From: Caryophanales bacterium UBA6259
Lineage (GTDB): Bacteria; Bacillota; Bacilli; Tepidibacillales; Tepidibacillaceae
Direction of reading: 5' to 3'
DNA length: 28,082 nt
Assembly (NCBI GenBank): GCA_002441135.1
Contig: DJVJ01000043.1
Coordinates: 1-28,082 of the forward strand
The notes beneath the pieces are model-generated. The model had not been told where the DNA came from and ran no database searches. It saw only the letters and a program-made list of their open reading frames with translations. The translations under genes were made by a program, and so were the position numbers. Positions 13,741 to 21,008 of this stretch are shown here, piece after piece; positions within the stretch are counted from its first letter, which is position 1, and each line of letters begins with the position of its first letter.

Positions 13741-14970
13741 ATGAAAAAACTATTAATTTTAGGCGCAGGAACAGCTGGAACCATGATGGCCAACCATCTA
13801 AATAAGAAGCTAGATTTAAAAGAATGGTCCATTACCATCGTAGATCAGGAACCACAGCACTATTATCAACCTGGATTCTTATTTATCCCTTTTGAAATCT
13901 ATTCAGAGCGAGATGTTGTAAAGGAAAAGAAGCAATTCTTTCCAAAAAGTGTGGAGTATATTCAAGCTCCAATTAAACTAATCGAAGCAGAACAAAACCT
14001 AGTTATTTTACAGGATAATACACGGATTAATTATGACCTACTAATTATTGCTACAGGCTGTAAAATTGCTCCTGATGAAATTGACGGATTAGAGGATGGC
14101 TGGAGGAAAAACATATTTGATTTCTATACCTTTGATGGTTCTGTTGCTCTTCGCAACAAATTAAGAGAATGGGAAGGCGGCAAAATGGTACTTCATTTAG
14201 CCGAAATGCCAATAAAATGTCCTGTTGCCCCATTAGAATTCCTTTTTCTAGCAGATTGGTTTTTCAATGTGAAAGGAATTCGCAAAAATGTAGAGATTAC
14301 TTATGTTACCCCATTGAGTGGCGCATTTACGAAACCAAGAGCATCCGCCGTTTTAGGAAATTTATTTGAAACGAAAAACATTAACATTGTTCCAAACTTT
14401 AATGTTAGTCATGTTGAAGCAGAGGATAATAAGCTTATTTCCCTAGATGGTAAAGAAGTAGAATATGACCTTCTAGTTACCATTCCAACCAATATGGGAG
14501 ATCAACTCATTGAAAGATCCGGATTAGGGGATGAGTTAAACTTTGTTCCAACAGATAAGCATACATTACAATCAAAGGCTTATGAGAATATCTTTGTTAT
14601 TGGTGACGCAACCGATATTCCCGCTTCTAAAGCTGGTTCGGTAGCCCACTTTGAAGCAGAAATTTTAACCGAAAACATTTTGAGCTATATTCATGGAAAA
14701 CCATTAGAAGCTCATTTTGATGGTCATGCTAATTGCTATATTGAGTCTGGCTATAACAAAGCCTTTTTAATCGATTTTAATTATGATGTAGAACCAGTAG
14801 AAGGAACATTCCCATTACCAGGTGTTGGCCCATTCTCTTTATTAAAGGAAACCACAATTAACCACTGGGGTAAAATGGCCTTTAGACACATTTACTGGTA
14901 TATGCTTCTAAAAGGAATTCCAATCCCAACTGTTCCACCACATATGAAAACTAGTGGAAAGAAACTGTAA
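13741..14970 (+). CDS. Sulfide:quinone oxidoreductase-like flavoprotein
   Basis: A 409-aa FAD-dependent oxidoreductase of the SQR/NADH dehydrogenase-like family. Domains: an N-terminal FAD fold with GAGTAGT (8-14), a second nucleotide motif ATGCK around residue 105, the closing FAD motif IFVIGDATDIP (284-294), and an aromatic C-terminus (HIYWYMLLKGIPIPTVPP) suited to membrane and quinone contact. Three cysteines, C107, C160 (IKCPVAPLEF) and C332 (HANCY), match the number and rough positions of the redox cysteines of sulfide:quinone oxidoreductases, which oxidise sulfide to polysulfide and reduce quinone. The ATG at 13741 follows GAGGAGG. The next two genes encode sulfur-carrier proteins, which supports a sulfur role. 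The exact SQR type is not resolved. Confidence 0.83.
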   Translation: MKKLLILGAGTAGTMMANHLNKKLDLKEWSITIVDQEPQHYYQPGFLFIPFEIYSERDVVKEKKQFFPKSVEYIQAPIKLIEAEQNLVILQDNTRINYDLLIIATGCKIAPDEIDGLEDGWRKNIFDFYTFDGSVALRNKLREWEGGKMVLHLAEMPIKCPVAPLEFLFLADWFFNVKGIRKNVEITYVTPLSGAFTKPRASAVLGNLFETKNINIVPNFNVSHVEAEDNKLISLDGKEVEYDLLVTIPTNMGDQLIERSGLGDELNFVPTDKHTLQSKAYENIFVIGDATDIPASKAGSVAHFEAEILTENILSYIHGKPLEAHFDGHANCYIESGYNKAFLIDFNYDVEPVEGTFPLPGVGPFSLLKETTINHWGKMAFRHIYWYMLLKGIPIPTVPPHMKTSGKKL

Positions 14971-15012
14971 AAGATTTTTTAATTAAGTGCAACTAACCTT
15001 TTGTCTGTGCTT

Positions 15013-15039
15013 AAAAGTCTTGGCAAAAGCCAATCTTTT
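15013..15039 (+). terminator. Hairpin between flavoprotein and tusE-like gene
   Basis: AAAAG (15013-15017) and TTGGC (15020-15024) pair with GCCAA (15029-15033) and CTTTT (15035-15039) around an AAAA loop. The tail is only moderately T-rich. It may be a partial terminator or a processing site that gives the flavoprotein and the sulfur carriers different expression levels. Confidence 0.5.
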
Positions 15040-15100
15040 CTAATGTAATCATAAATTACTTCATATTTAAATTAATTTTAATTTGAGGAGGAATTATGTA

Positions 15101-15418
15101 ATGGCAGAAAAAGTAATCGCAGGCTTTACGGTAAATGTAACAGAGGAAGGATACCTCACAGATAAAACACAATGGAATAAAGAAATTGCCGCTGAAATTG
15201 CACAAGAATTAGGTATTGAAGAGCTAACTAATGCACATTGGAATGTTATTGATTTTCTTCAAAAGGACTATGCGGAGACAGGTAAGCTACCTACCATCCG
15301 TAGAATGAAAAAAGAAGGTGGCATTTCCACAAAGGATTTATATGATTTATTTCCAGAAGGACCATTAGTAAAAGCAGCCAAAATTGCAGGATTAAGCAAG
15401 CCTGCTAGCTGCGTGTAA
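15101..15418 (+). CDS. tusE: TusE/DsrC-family sulfur carrier with one C-terminal cysteine
   Basis: A 105-residue protein of the TusE/DsrC/DsvC family, small cytoplasmic persulfide carriers. The family marks are AHWNVIDFLQKDY (46-58), LPTIRRM, and the C-terminus KIAGLSKPASCV. The penultimate Cys (C104) is the sulfur-accepting residue. The second cysteine that dissimilatory DsrC carries 11 residues earlier is Ala (A93) here, so the protein resembles TusE, the sulfur-relay form, and not DsrC of sulfite reductase systems. ATG 15101 follows GAGGAGG; an upstream in-frame TTG at 15083 overlaps that site and is rejected. It is followed after 13 bases by the DsrE2-like gene. E. coli TusE works in tRNA 2-thiouridine synthesis with TusBCD, none of which is visible here. 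Confidence 0.9.
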   Translation: MAEKVIAGFTVNVTEEGYLTDKTQWNKEIAAEIAQELGIEELTNAHWNVIDFLQKDYAETGKLPTIRRMKKEGGISTKDLYDLFPEGPLVKAAKIAGLSKPASCV

Positions 15419-15431
15419 TGGGGGCGTTGTG

Positions 15432-15905
15432 ATGTCTGAAAACGAAAAAATTAAAAAGATATCCATCGTTGTTTCTAAAGGTTCTTTAGAGGGAGTCTAT
15501 CCAGGACTAATTATGGCAAATGGCGCTAGAATGGAAGGCATCGAGGTGAATGTTTTCTTTACCTTCTTTGGAATGGATGCCATCACCAAAAGTAAAATGA
15601 ATAATATTAAAGTAGCAACAGTAGGTAACCCTGCAATGGGAATCCCAACGTTGATTGGAGCAATTCCTGGAATGTCTAGCTTTGCAACCAACAAGATGAA
15701 AAAGAAGATGGAAGAGCTTGATATCCCTCCTGTTCCAGAGTTTATTGAAATGATTAGTGATGCTGGCGGTAAATTGTATGCTTGCTTAGCTACTGTAGAA
15801 ATGTTTAACCTCAAAAAGGAAGATTTTTGTGAAGAGTTAGATGGTATTCTTACCGTTGGTGATTTTTATAAATTAGCTGCAGGTGGAGAAATTATTTTCA
15901 CTTAA
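15432..15905 (+). CDS. DsrE2-like sulfur-transfer protein
   Basis: A 157-residue protein of the DsrE/DsrF superfamily, with the look of the DsrE2 (COG2210) subgroup. It begins with a beta strand (KKISIVVSKGSLEGVYPGLIMANGA is the pattern of strand then helix), followed by VFFTFFGMDA, a flexible Met/Lys-rich middle (82-100) and KLYACLATVEMF. C118 in that last motif is in the position of the conserved persulfide-bearing Cys; C133 is a second cysteine. DsrE2 proteins move sulfane sulfur between carriers and are often encoded with SQR, TusA or rhodanese genes. The ATG at 15432 suits the GGGGGC ribosome binding site better than the adjoining GTG at 15429. Confidence 0.83.
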   Translation: MSENEKIKKISIVVSKGSLEGVYPGLIMANGARMEGIEVNVFFTFFGMDAITKSKMNNIKVATVGNPAMGIPTLIGAIPGMSSFATNKMKKKMEELDIPPVPEFIEMISDAGGKLYACLATVEMFNLKKEDFCEELDGILTVGDFYKLAAGGEIIFT

Positions 15906-15923
15906 GAACTAGAATTTAAGTAT

Positions 15924-15957
15924 AGAACCAGTCTTTTCGACTGGTTCTTTTTCTTTG
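15924..15957 (+). terminator. Terminator of the sulfur cassette
   Basis: AGAACCAGTC (15924-15933), a TTTTC loop and GACTGGTTCT (15939-15948) form a perfect 10-bp stem followed by TTTTCTTT. It closes the plus-strand unit just before the convergent secreted-protein gene that ends at 15960. Confidence 0.93.
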
Positions 15958-15959
15958 CT

Positions 15960-16310
15960 CTACTTTTTCCAATTTCTTTTATTACGACAATCACGGTCAT
16001 GGTAGCGAACAAATCCATTTTTTTTCGCATATTCATAGCGTTCTTCTAGTTTTGAAATAATAATTTTCCCCTTTTCGTCATCTATAACTCCAAAATCCAC
16101 ATATTTTGCGATAAGCTCTTTACGCTTTTCAAAAATCTCCTTATGAATCGCAGTTAGTTCACTTTTTTGCTCTTCAGTAAGCTGAACTTCCTTTTTATTT
16201 GTCTCTGTAATGGACTTTTCCATAGCACTAACTTCTGAGTGACTTAGATTCAATCCTAAAAAACTGACTGAAAACAATACTGTAACTAAGATTATAGAAA
16301 ACCTACGCAT
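15960..16310 (-). CDS. Secreted DUF2680/YckD-like protein
   Basis: A 116-residue exported protein. The N-terminus is a signal peptide: MRRF, then a hydrophobic run, with likely cleavage after SEVSA (about residue 29). The mature part is a charged helical repeat, LTEEQKSELTAIHKEIFEKRKELIAKY then VDFGVIDDEKG and KLEERYEYAKKNGF, a pattern I associate with the YckD family of Bacillus envelope proteins of unknown role. The C-terminus is basic with one cysteine (RDCRNKRNWKK). ATG 16310 follows AAAGGAGGGG. It is a single gene, convergent with the sulfur cassette. Confidence 0.8.
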   Translation of the reverse strand: MRRFSIILVTVLFSVSFLGLNLSHSEVSAMEKSITETNKKEVQLTEEQKSELTAIHKEIFEKRKELIAKYVDFGVIDDEKGKIIISKLEERYEYAKKNGFVRYHDRDCRNKRNWKK

Positions 16311-16412
16311 AAATACCCCTCCTTTCTTTTATTTATAATATTTTTCCCATTAAACCCCCCTAAAAATGTATGGGAGTCGAATGATAAAACGAAATAATTT
16401 TGGTGACAATAG

Positions 16413-16424
16413 GAAAGTACTTTC
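16413..16424. promoter_or_regulatory. 12-bp palindrome upstream of the BCCT gene
   Basis: GAAAGTACTTTC is a perfect palindrome about 45 bases upstream of the transporter start, in the region shared with the divergent secreted-protein gene. No convincing -35/-10 pair was found there. It is a candidate operator only. Confidence 0.35.
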
Positions 16425-16457
16425 TGAGTAAACTTTGGAATATAGGAGGATTTGATT

Positions 16458-17978
16458 TTGGTTAATGAGAATAAAACTCCACACCATAATGTTGTTTTCT
16501 GGATTTCATCCATTACAGTGATCATTTTAGTACTATTTGGAGTTTTTCTACCAAAAGTATTTGCAAAGGGGGCCAATTGGGCATTTAATTTTACGACCTA
16601 TGCTTTTGGATGGCTATTCCTTATTTCGGTATTCTTCTTTATCCTATTCTGTATTTATTTAGCCTTTGGAAAATATGGGAAAATTAAATTGGGAAGCGAT
16701 GATGAGAAGCCTGAATTTTCTTTCTTCACCTGGGTAGGGATGCTATTTAGTGCTGGCTTTGGAATTGGACTTGTCTTCTGGGGTATTGCTGAACCAATGA
16801 GTCACTATTTTTCTCCACCAACCCCTGATATTATGGGTCAAACTCCTGAGGCAGCAAGAACAGCTATGCGTTTTTCTTTTTTTCATTGGGGAATTAGTCA
16901 ATGGTCTGTCTTTACAATAGTAGGACTTGCAATCGGTTATTTTCAATTTAGAAAAAAGGGAAATAGCCTTATTTCCACCACCATAACCCCACTATTTAGA
17001 AATAACATTCATAGTTTCTGGCGCCATTTAATTGACATTCTTGCGGTTATCGCTACTGTAATGGGGGTTGCAACCTCTTTAGGCTTAGGGATTTTGCAAA
17101 TCAGCGGTGGAATGAACCTGGTCTTCTCTATTCCAGCGACAGTATATGTACAATTAATAATTACCGTAATTTTACTTGTTTTATATTTATCCTCCTCCAC
17201 TACAGGACTTAATAAAGGGATTAAATATTTAAGTAATTTAAATCTTTCCCTTGCATTAATTTTAATGCTGTTTGTCTTTATTTTTGGACCAACTGTGTTT
17301 ATTTTAAATAGCTTTGTTCAAGGGATTGGGGACTATTTTCAGCGTTTTATCGATATGAGTTTGCGTCTAAGACCCTATTCTGGTGGAAAGTGGATTCGGG
17401 ACTGGACAATTTTTTATTGGGCGTGGGCTATCGCCTGGTCTCCTTTTGTTGGCGGTTTTATTGCCCGTGTTTCTCGTGGCCGAACGATAAGAGAATTTGT
17501 GATAGGTGTGCTGCTCATCCCACCATTGATTGCTTTAGTTTGGACTGCTGTTTTTGGGGGAACTGCTCTACATATCGATTTATTCCAAAATGGACAAATT
17601 GCTGAAGCGGTAGATCGAGATGTTGCAAGTGCCTTATTTACAACGTATAGCTATTTACCTTTTCCCATTTTAAGCTCTATTTTGTCCATTATTTTAATCT
17701 TTACCTTTTTAATTACATCTGCAGATTCAGCAACATTCGTACTTGGAATGATGACTACAAATGGCAGCTTAAACCCACCAATGCTTACAAAGATTATATG
17801 GGGAACATTGATTGCTGCTATTGCTGCAGTATTGTTAATTAGCAGTGGACTTGAGGGACTTCAAACCGCTTCTCTTATTTCCGCCTTACCTTTTACACTT
17901 ATTTTAATTGCAATGAGTTTCTCATTATTAGCATCTTTAAAGAAAGAAGTGTTCACAAAAAATCCAAAAAGAAAATAA
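16458..17978 (+). CDS. opuD: BCCT-family betaine/choline/carnitine transporter, OpuD-like
   Basis: A 506-residue secondary transporter with about 12 membrane segments, importing a quaternary-ammonium osmolyte such as glycine betaine with sodium. Family signatures are the glycine-rich loop AGFGIGLVFWGIAEPMSHY near residue 95 (relatives usually read AGMGIG, so one Met is Phe here) and the aromatic box WTIFYWAWAIAWSPFVGGF, followed by the RGRTIREF motif. The start is TTG 16458, seven bases after AGGAGG; the earlier TTG 16452 is almost touching that site. The C-terminus is short and basic (LKKEVFTKNPKRK), without the long osmosensory tail of BetP. The exact solute is not determined. Confidence 0.9.
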   Translation: MVNENKTPHHNVVFWISSITVIILVLFGVFLPKVFAKGANWAFNFTTYAFGWLFLISVFFFILFCIYLAFGKYGKIKLGSDDEKPEFSFFTWVGMLFSAGFGIGLVFWGIAEPMSHYFSPPTPDIMGQTPEAARTAMRFSFFHWGISQWSVFTIVGLAIGYFQFRKKGNSLISTTITPLFRNNIHSFWRHLIDILAVIATVMGVATSLGLGILQISGGMNLVFSIPATVYVQLIITVILLVLYLSSSTTGLNKGIKYLSNLNLSLALILMLFVFIFGPTVFILNSFVQGIGDYFQRFIDMSLRLRPYSGGKWIRDWTIFYWAWAIAWSPFVGGFIARVSRGRTIREFVIGVLLIPPLIALVWTAVFGGTALHIDLFQNGQIAEAVDRDVASALFTTYSYLPFPILSSILSIILIFTFLITSADSATFVLGMMTTNGSLNPPMLTKIIWGTLIAAIAAVLLISSGLEGLQTASLISALPFTLILIAMSFSLLASLKKEVFTKNPKRK

Positions 17979-17986
17979 CGATTTTT

Positions 17987-18012
17987 AGGGAAAAATCACT
18001 TGATTTATCCCT
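17987..18012 (+). terminator. Terminator-like hairpin after the BCCT gene
   Basis: AGGGA (17987-17991) plus AAATCA (17993-17998) pair with TGATTT (18001-18006) plus TCCCT (18008-18012), with one A-A mismatch and a 2-base gap at the tip, followed by ATTTTAATT. The hairpin overlaps the -35 box (18000-18005) of the next gene. An alternative GATTTTT/AAAAATC stem at 17980-17997 is mutually exclusive with it. Confidence 0.6.
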
Positions 18013-18028
18013 ATTTTAATTATATATT
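18000..18028 (+). promoter_or_regulatory. Promoter of the winged-helix regulator operon
   Basis: TTGATT (18000-18005), a 17-base spacer and TATATT (18023-18028), each 5 of 6 to consensus. The -10 box overlaps the left edge of the 26-bp palindrome at 18025-18050. Confidence 0.7.
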
Positions 18029-18050
18029 ATCATTATCGATAATGATAATA
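18025..18050. promoter_or_regulatory. Perfect 26-bp palindromic operator
   Basis: The half-site TATTATCATTATC (18025-18037) is followed directly by its exact reverse complement (18038-18050). It can also be read as four hexamers, ATTATC twice and then GATAAT twice. It covers the end of the -10 box and the transcription start of the regulator gene, the classic place for an autorepressor. The hexamers recall Fur-type boxes, but the order differs from the usual 7-1-7 Fur/PerR/Zur arrangement. Confidence 0.75.
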
Positions 18051-18069
18051 ATAGAAGGCGATGATTGAT

Positions 18070-18615
18070 ATGAGTAACAAAAAAATCGATACCATTTTAC
18101 ATCCGATACGCATGAAAATTCTTCAAACCCTAATTGGTGGTCGCCAATTAACTGTTCAACAGATTGGAGAACGTTTAACTGATGTTCCTCAAGCTACTTT
18201 ATATAGACATCTTAATAAATTGTTAGAGTCAGAAATTCTAACTGTAGTAGCCGAAAAGAAGGTTAGAGGGACAATAGAAAAGGTTTTAGCTATTAATGAA
18301 AATGCAAACCTTCTGACAGAAAAGGAGCTATCAGAATTCTCAAAAGAGGATCACCTTAACTATTTCTTTACTTTTCTAACGAATCTATTGGGTGATTTCG
18401 AGAATTATCTAAGCCAAGATAACTATGATTTAAAAGCTGATGGAGTCTCTTATCGTCAGGCAAATCTCTACTTAAATGATGAGGAGTTTATAGAATTACT
18501 TCAAACGATAGGTCATGCTATTTCGAAAGCTACAAAGAATGAACCAACTAAAGATCGAAAATTACGGACTATGGCAACGATTATCCTACCTCAGAAAAAT
18601 AATCATAATCATTAG
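18070..18615 (+). CDS. Winged-helix transcriptional regulator (ArsR/HTH_20-like)
   Basis: A 181-residue cytoplasmic DNA-binding protein. The first 80 residues form a winged helix: ILHPIRMKILQTLIGGRQL, the recognition helix region VPQATLYRHLNKLLESEIL, and a wing with basic KKVRGTIEK. The remaining ~100 residues are helical and acidic and could bind a ligand or mediate dimerisation; they carry no obvious metal motif apart from a His/Asn-rich end (NNHNH). ATG 18070 fits the AAGG at 18055 better than ATG 18061, which almost touches it. It should repress its own operon through the palindrome at 18025-18050 and is followed after 36 bases by a hydrolase gene. The inducer is unknown. Confidence 0.83.
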   Translation: MSNKKIDTILHPIRMKILQTLIGGRQLTVQQIGERLTDVPQATLYRHLNKLLESEILTVVAEKKVRGTIEKVLAINENANLLTEKELSEFSKEDHLNYFFTFLTNLLGDFENYLSQDNYDLKADGVSYRQANLYLNDEEFIELLQTIGHAISKATKNEPTKDRKLRTMATIILPQKNNHNH

Positions 18616-18631
18616 CTATTCGCTAATGATT
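18607..18631 (+). promoter_or_regulatory. Hairpin between regulator and hydrolase genes
   Basis: AATCATTAGC (18607-18616) and GCTAATGATT (18622-18631) form a perfect 10-bp stem with a 5-base loop. The regulator stop codon lies within the left arm. There is no T-run after it and the next ribosome binding site starts at 18637, so it is more likely a transcript-stability or attenuating structure than a terminator. Confidence 0.6.
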
Positions 18632-18651
18632 AAATTAGGAGGATGAATGTA

Positions 18652-19605
18652 ATGGAGAGGATTTCTTATTTAGAAAAGGAAGTACGGATAGAAAGTCAAT
18701 ACCAATTAGCAGGTACTCTTGCTATTCCAAATGGCAACGAGAAATATCCAGCAGTCCTATTAGTAGCTGGTTCAGGGGAAATAGACCGGGATGGCACTAT
18801 AACAAAAATGAAGCTAAATACAAATTTGTATAAAGATTTAGCACAAATGATTACTTCTTTAGACTTTGTTACCCTTCGCTATGATAAACGTGGAGTTGGT
18901 GCTAGTGGTGGGCAATACAATGAGACTGGGTTTTGGGATTTAATAGAAGATATAGAAGCTGCTTATCAATATTTAAAAGCCCATCCTAATGTAGACCCAG
19001 ATAAAATCATCCTTCTAGGTCATAGTGAAGGTAGTATGTTAATCACTGCTGTTAGTGCTCGAATTAAAGCAAATGGATTAATTCTACTAGCAGGCGCGAA
19101 CGAAACCCTTCCAGATGCATTAAAACGCCAACGAGAAATAGCCTTAGCTGAATTAATGAACCAAAAAGGATTTAAAGGTTTTCTTTTCCGTCTTTTTAAA
19201 ATCGATAAAAAAGCAGAAAAACAGGCAGAGAACTTTATTGCAAAAATAATGAATAGTACCACAGACACTATAAAATACCAATTTACAACCATTAATGCGA
19301 AATGGCATAGGGAGCATTTTACTTATAATGTTATTGAAGACTTAAAGAAGGTGGCTGTGCCTATTCTAGCGCTAACAGGAAATAAAGATTTCCAAGCTAA
19401 TCCTGAACGACTAAAAACTTTCCCTAACCTAGACTATAGTGAAGTAGAGTGGAAAATCATCAATGATATGGACCATGGACTAAAAGAGTATAAAGGAGAA
19501 ATCTCAGCAATCAACTTTAAGAAGCAATATAAAGATTCTATCGGCATGCCACTTCATCCAGATCTCCAGGAAACTATTACCCAGTGGCTGCAAAAAACTG
19601 TATAA
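18652..19605 (+). CDS. Alpha/beta-fold hydrolase
   Basis: A 317-residue serine hydrolase of the alpha/beta fold. The nucleophile is S125 in GHSEGS, the acid is probably D246 (TGNKD), and the base H275 (NDMDHG). An early VAGSGEIDRDG likely forms the oxyanion hole, and RYDKRGVGASGG is typical of the family. An insertion of Lys-rich helices (about 155-225) may form a lid. No signal peptide is seen, so it acts in the cytoplasm on an unknown ester, peptide or acyl substrate. ATG 18652 is nine bases from AGGAGG; ATG 18643 touches that site and is rejected. It is co-transcribed with the winged-helix regulator, suggesting its substrate or product is the inducer. Confidence 0.85.
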   Translation: MERISYLEKEVRIESQYQLAGTLAIPNGNEKYPAVLLVAGSGEIDRDGTITKMKLNTNLYKDLAQMITSLDFVTLRYDKRGVGASGGQYNETGFWDLIEDIEAAYQYLKAHPNVDPDKIILLGHSEGSMLITAVSARIKANGLILLAGANETLPDALKRQREIALAELMNQKGFKGFLFRLFKIDKKAEKQAENFIAKIMNSTTDTIKYQFTTINAKWHREHFTYNVIEDLKKVAVPILALTGNKDFQANPERLKTFPNLDYSEVEWKIINDMDHGLKEYKGEISAINFKKQYKDSIGMPLHPDLQETITQWLQKTV

Positions 19606-19682
19606 CAGTGATTACTTGTATTTCATTATTAATTTAGGTAATCTTAAAAACAGAAGAATTTATTGTTAAAGGTGTGTTTGGT

Positions 19683-20456
19683 TTGCGAATTAATAAATTT
19701 ATAAGTGAGTCTGGTATTACGTCTAGACGAGAGGCAGACAAATGGATTACTGACAAGCGAGTAACCATTAATGGAATAACTGCAGAATTAGGAAGTCAGG
19801 TAGCACCTGGAGATGATGTTAGGGTTGATAATAAGCCAATAAAGGCTGAAGAACAGCTTGTATATATTGCTTTGAACAAACCAGTTGGAATTACTAGTAC
19901 AACAGAAAGACATATTAAAGGAAATATAATCGATTTTGTAAACCACCCATTACGCATATTCCATGTTGGCCGTTTAGATAAGGAATCGGAGGGGTTAATC
20001 CTACTCACTAATGACGGGGATATTGTAAATAGAATTCTACGTGCGGAAAACAAGCATGAGAAAGAGTATATTGTTACTGTAGATAAACCAATCACTGCGG
20101 ATTTTTTAAAGCGAATGGCTGATGATCAATATATTATTGAGGAAAAAACCCTACCTAGAAAGGTAACCAAAATCTCAAAATATGTTTTCCGAATTATTTT
20201 AACACAGGGTTTAAATCGACAAATCCGCCGGATGTGTGCAGCACTTGGCTACAATGTTCGTCGATTACAACGGATACGAATTATGAATATTCACCTTGAT
20301 GGTCTAGAGATTGGCCAATGGAGAGATTTAACACCGGATGAGCTTAACCAATTATTTAAGGATTTGAACTATAAGCCTAAGAAAAAGGTTATGGCTCAAA
20401 ACGACAAAAAAACCGTTAAAAAACCAATTAAAAATCCACTAAAAAAACACCGTTGA
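19683..20456 (+). CDS. rluF: 23S rRNA pseudouridine synthase RluF
   Basis: A 257-residue pseudouridine synthase, expected to modify 23S rRNA at the RluF position (U2604 in E. coli). The N-terminus is an S4 RNA-binding domain (INKFISESGITSRREADKWI), then the RsuA/RluB/E/F catalytic domain with LNKPVGITSTTE, the catalytic Asp D99 in GRLDKESEGLILLTNDGD, and LNRQIRRMC. HEKEYIVTV and NHPLRIF match RluF rather than RluB. The start is TTG 19683 after AAAGGTG; GTG 19674 sits too close to that site. The Lys-rich C-terminus (KKPIKNPLKKHR) is encoded partly by the left arm of the terminator, so gene and terminator overlap. Confidence 0.88.
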   Translation: MRINKFISESGITSRREADKWITDKRVTINGITAELGSQVAPGDDVRVDNKPIKAEEQLVYIALNKPVGITSTTERHIKGNIIDFVNHPLRIFHVGRLDKESEGLILLTNDGDIVNRILRAENKHEKEYIVTVDKPITADFLKRMADDQYIIEEKTLPRKVTKISKYVFRIILTQGLNRQIRRMCAALGYNVRRLQRIRIMNIHLDGLEIGQWRDLTPDELNQLFKDLNYKPKKKVMAQNDKKTVKKPIKNPLKKHR

Positions 20457-20467
20457 AGGTGTTTTTT
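20442..20467 (+). terminator. Terminator overlapping the end of rluF
   Basis: AAAAAACACC (20442-20451) and GGTGTTTTTT (20458-20467) form a perfect stem with loop GTTGAA that contains the stop codon. The last residues of RluF are therefore encoded by the stem. Confidence 0.92.
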
Positions 20468-20489
20468 GTTTTGTTATCATAAATGATGA

Positions 20490-20870
20490 TTATTTATCTT
20501 CTCGTAGCATGAATTGATTTCCATCCTGATCCTTAAAAGAGAACATCTTCCCATATGGCATATTCATCAGTTCCCCTACTTCTACACCTTTCTCTTTCAT
20601 CTGATTGTATGCATCCTCAATATCTGTAGTACTTAACAAAACAGATGGATGCTCCACACTCGTATTCGGATTTTGATTCTTCATTAAGTTTTTGTCATAT
20701 AAAACAAAGGTTGTAAATTCTCCTTCACTTGGAGCAACTTCAATCCACTTCATATTTGGTCCCATTGCTTGTTCAAACTTTACGACAAAATTTAATTTCT
20801 CTGTCCAGAATTTCTTTGCTTCTTCTTGATTATTAACATATAAGGTTATTTTTCCTATTTTATTAATCAT
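20490..20870 (-). CDS. VOC-family (glyoxalase/bleomycin resistance-like) protein
   Basis: A 126-residue protein with the paired beta-alpha-beta-beta-beta modules of the vicinal oxygen chelate superfamily: KIGKITLYVNNQEEAKKFW in the first half and VLLSTTDIEDAYNQMKEKGVEV, ending FKDQDGNQFMLRE, in the second. It belongs with small Bacillus glyoxalase-like proteins whose substrates are mostly unknown. The usual metal-ligand His at the start of module 1 is not evident, while Glu near the C-terminus is. ATG 20870 follows GGAGGG. A good promoter lies upstream, so it is a single-gene unit. Confidence 0.85.
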   Translation of the reverse strand: MINKIGKITLYVNNQEEAKKFWTEKLNFVVKFEQAMGPNMKWIEVAPSEGEFTTFVLYDKNLMKNQNPNTSVEHPSVLLSTTDIEDAYNQMKEKGVEVGELMNMPYGKMFSFKDQDGNQFMLREDK

Positions 20871-20915
20871 TTGATGCCCTCCAAATAGTTATTTTCTTTT
20901 TATAAGCCTAAAAAT

Positions 20916-20944
20916 ATAATACCTTTCCAATCCTAGTATTTCAA
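20916..20944 (-). promoter_or_regulatory. Promoter of the VOC gene
   Basis: On the minus strand TTGAAA (20939-20944), a 17-base spacer and TATTAT (20916-20921), each 5 of 6 to consensus. It lies immediately downstream of the htpG terminator. Confidence 0.7.
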
Positions 20945-20951
20945 ATCGAAA

Positions 20952-20985
20952 AAGCATGAGAATAAAAAATTAGATTCTCATGCTT
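20952..20985 (-). terminator. Terminator of htpG
   Basis: AAGCATGAGAAT (20952-20963) and ATTCTCATGCTT (20974-20985) form a perfect 12-bp stem. On the minus strand it is followed by TTTTCGATTT. It lies 24 bases past the htpG stop codon. Confidence 0.88.
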
Positions 20986-21008
20986 CTTAATTGAGGAAAT
21001 AAATCGGC

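Noticed and set aside
18025..18050. Classical Fur, PerR or Zur box
   Set aside because: The hexamers GATAAT and ATTATC match in part, but their order is reversed compared with the 7-1-7 box TGATAAT-N-ATTATCA, and the downstream regulator is the simpler candidate binder.
19611..19643. Terminator between the hydrolase and rluF
   Set aside because: GATTAC/GTAATC can pair, but the stem is only six pairs with a long loop and no clear T-run.
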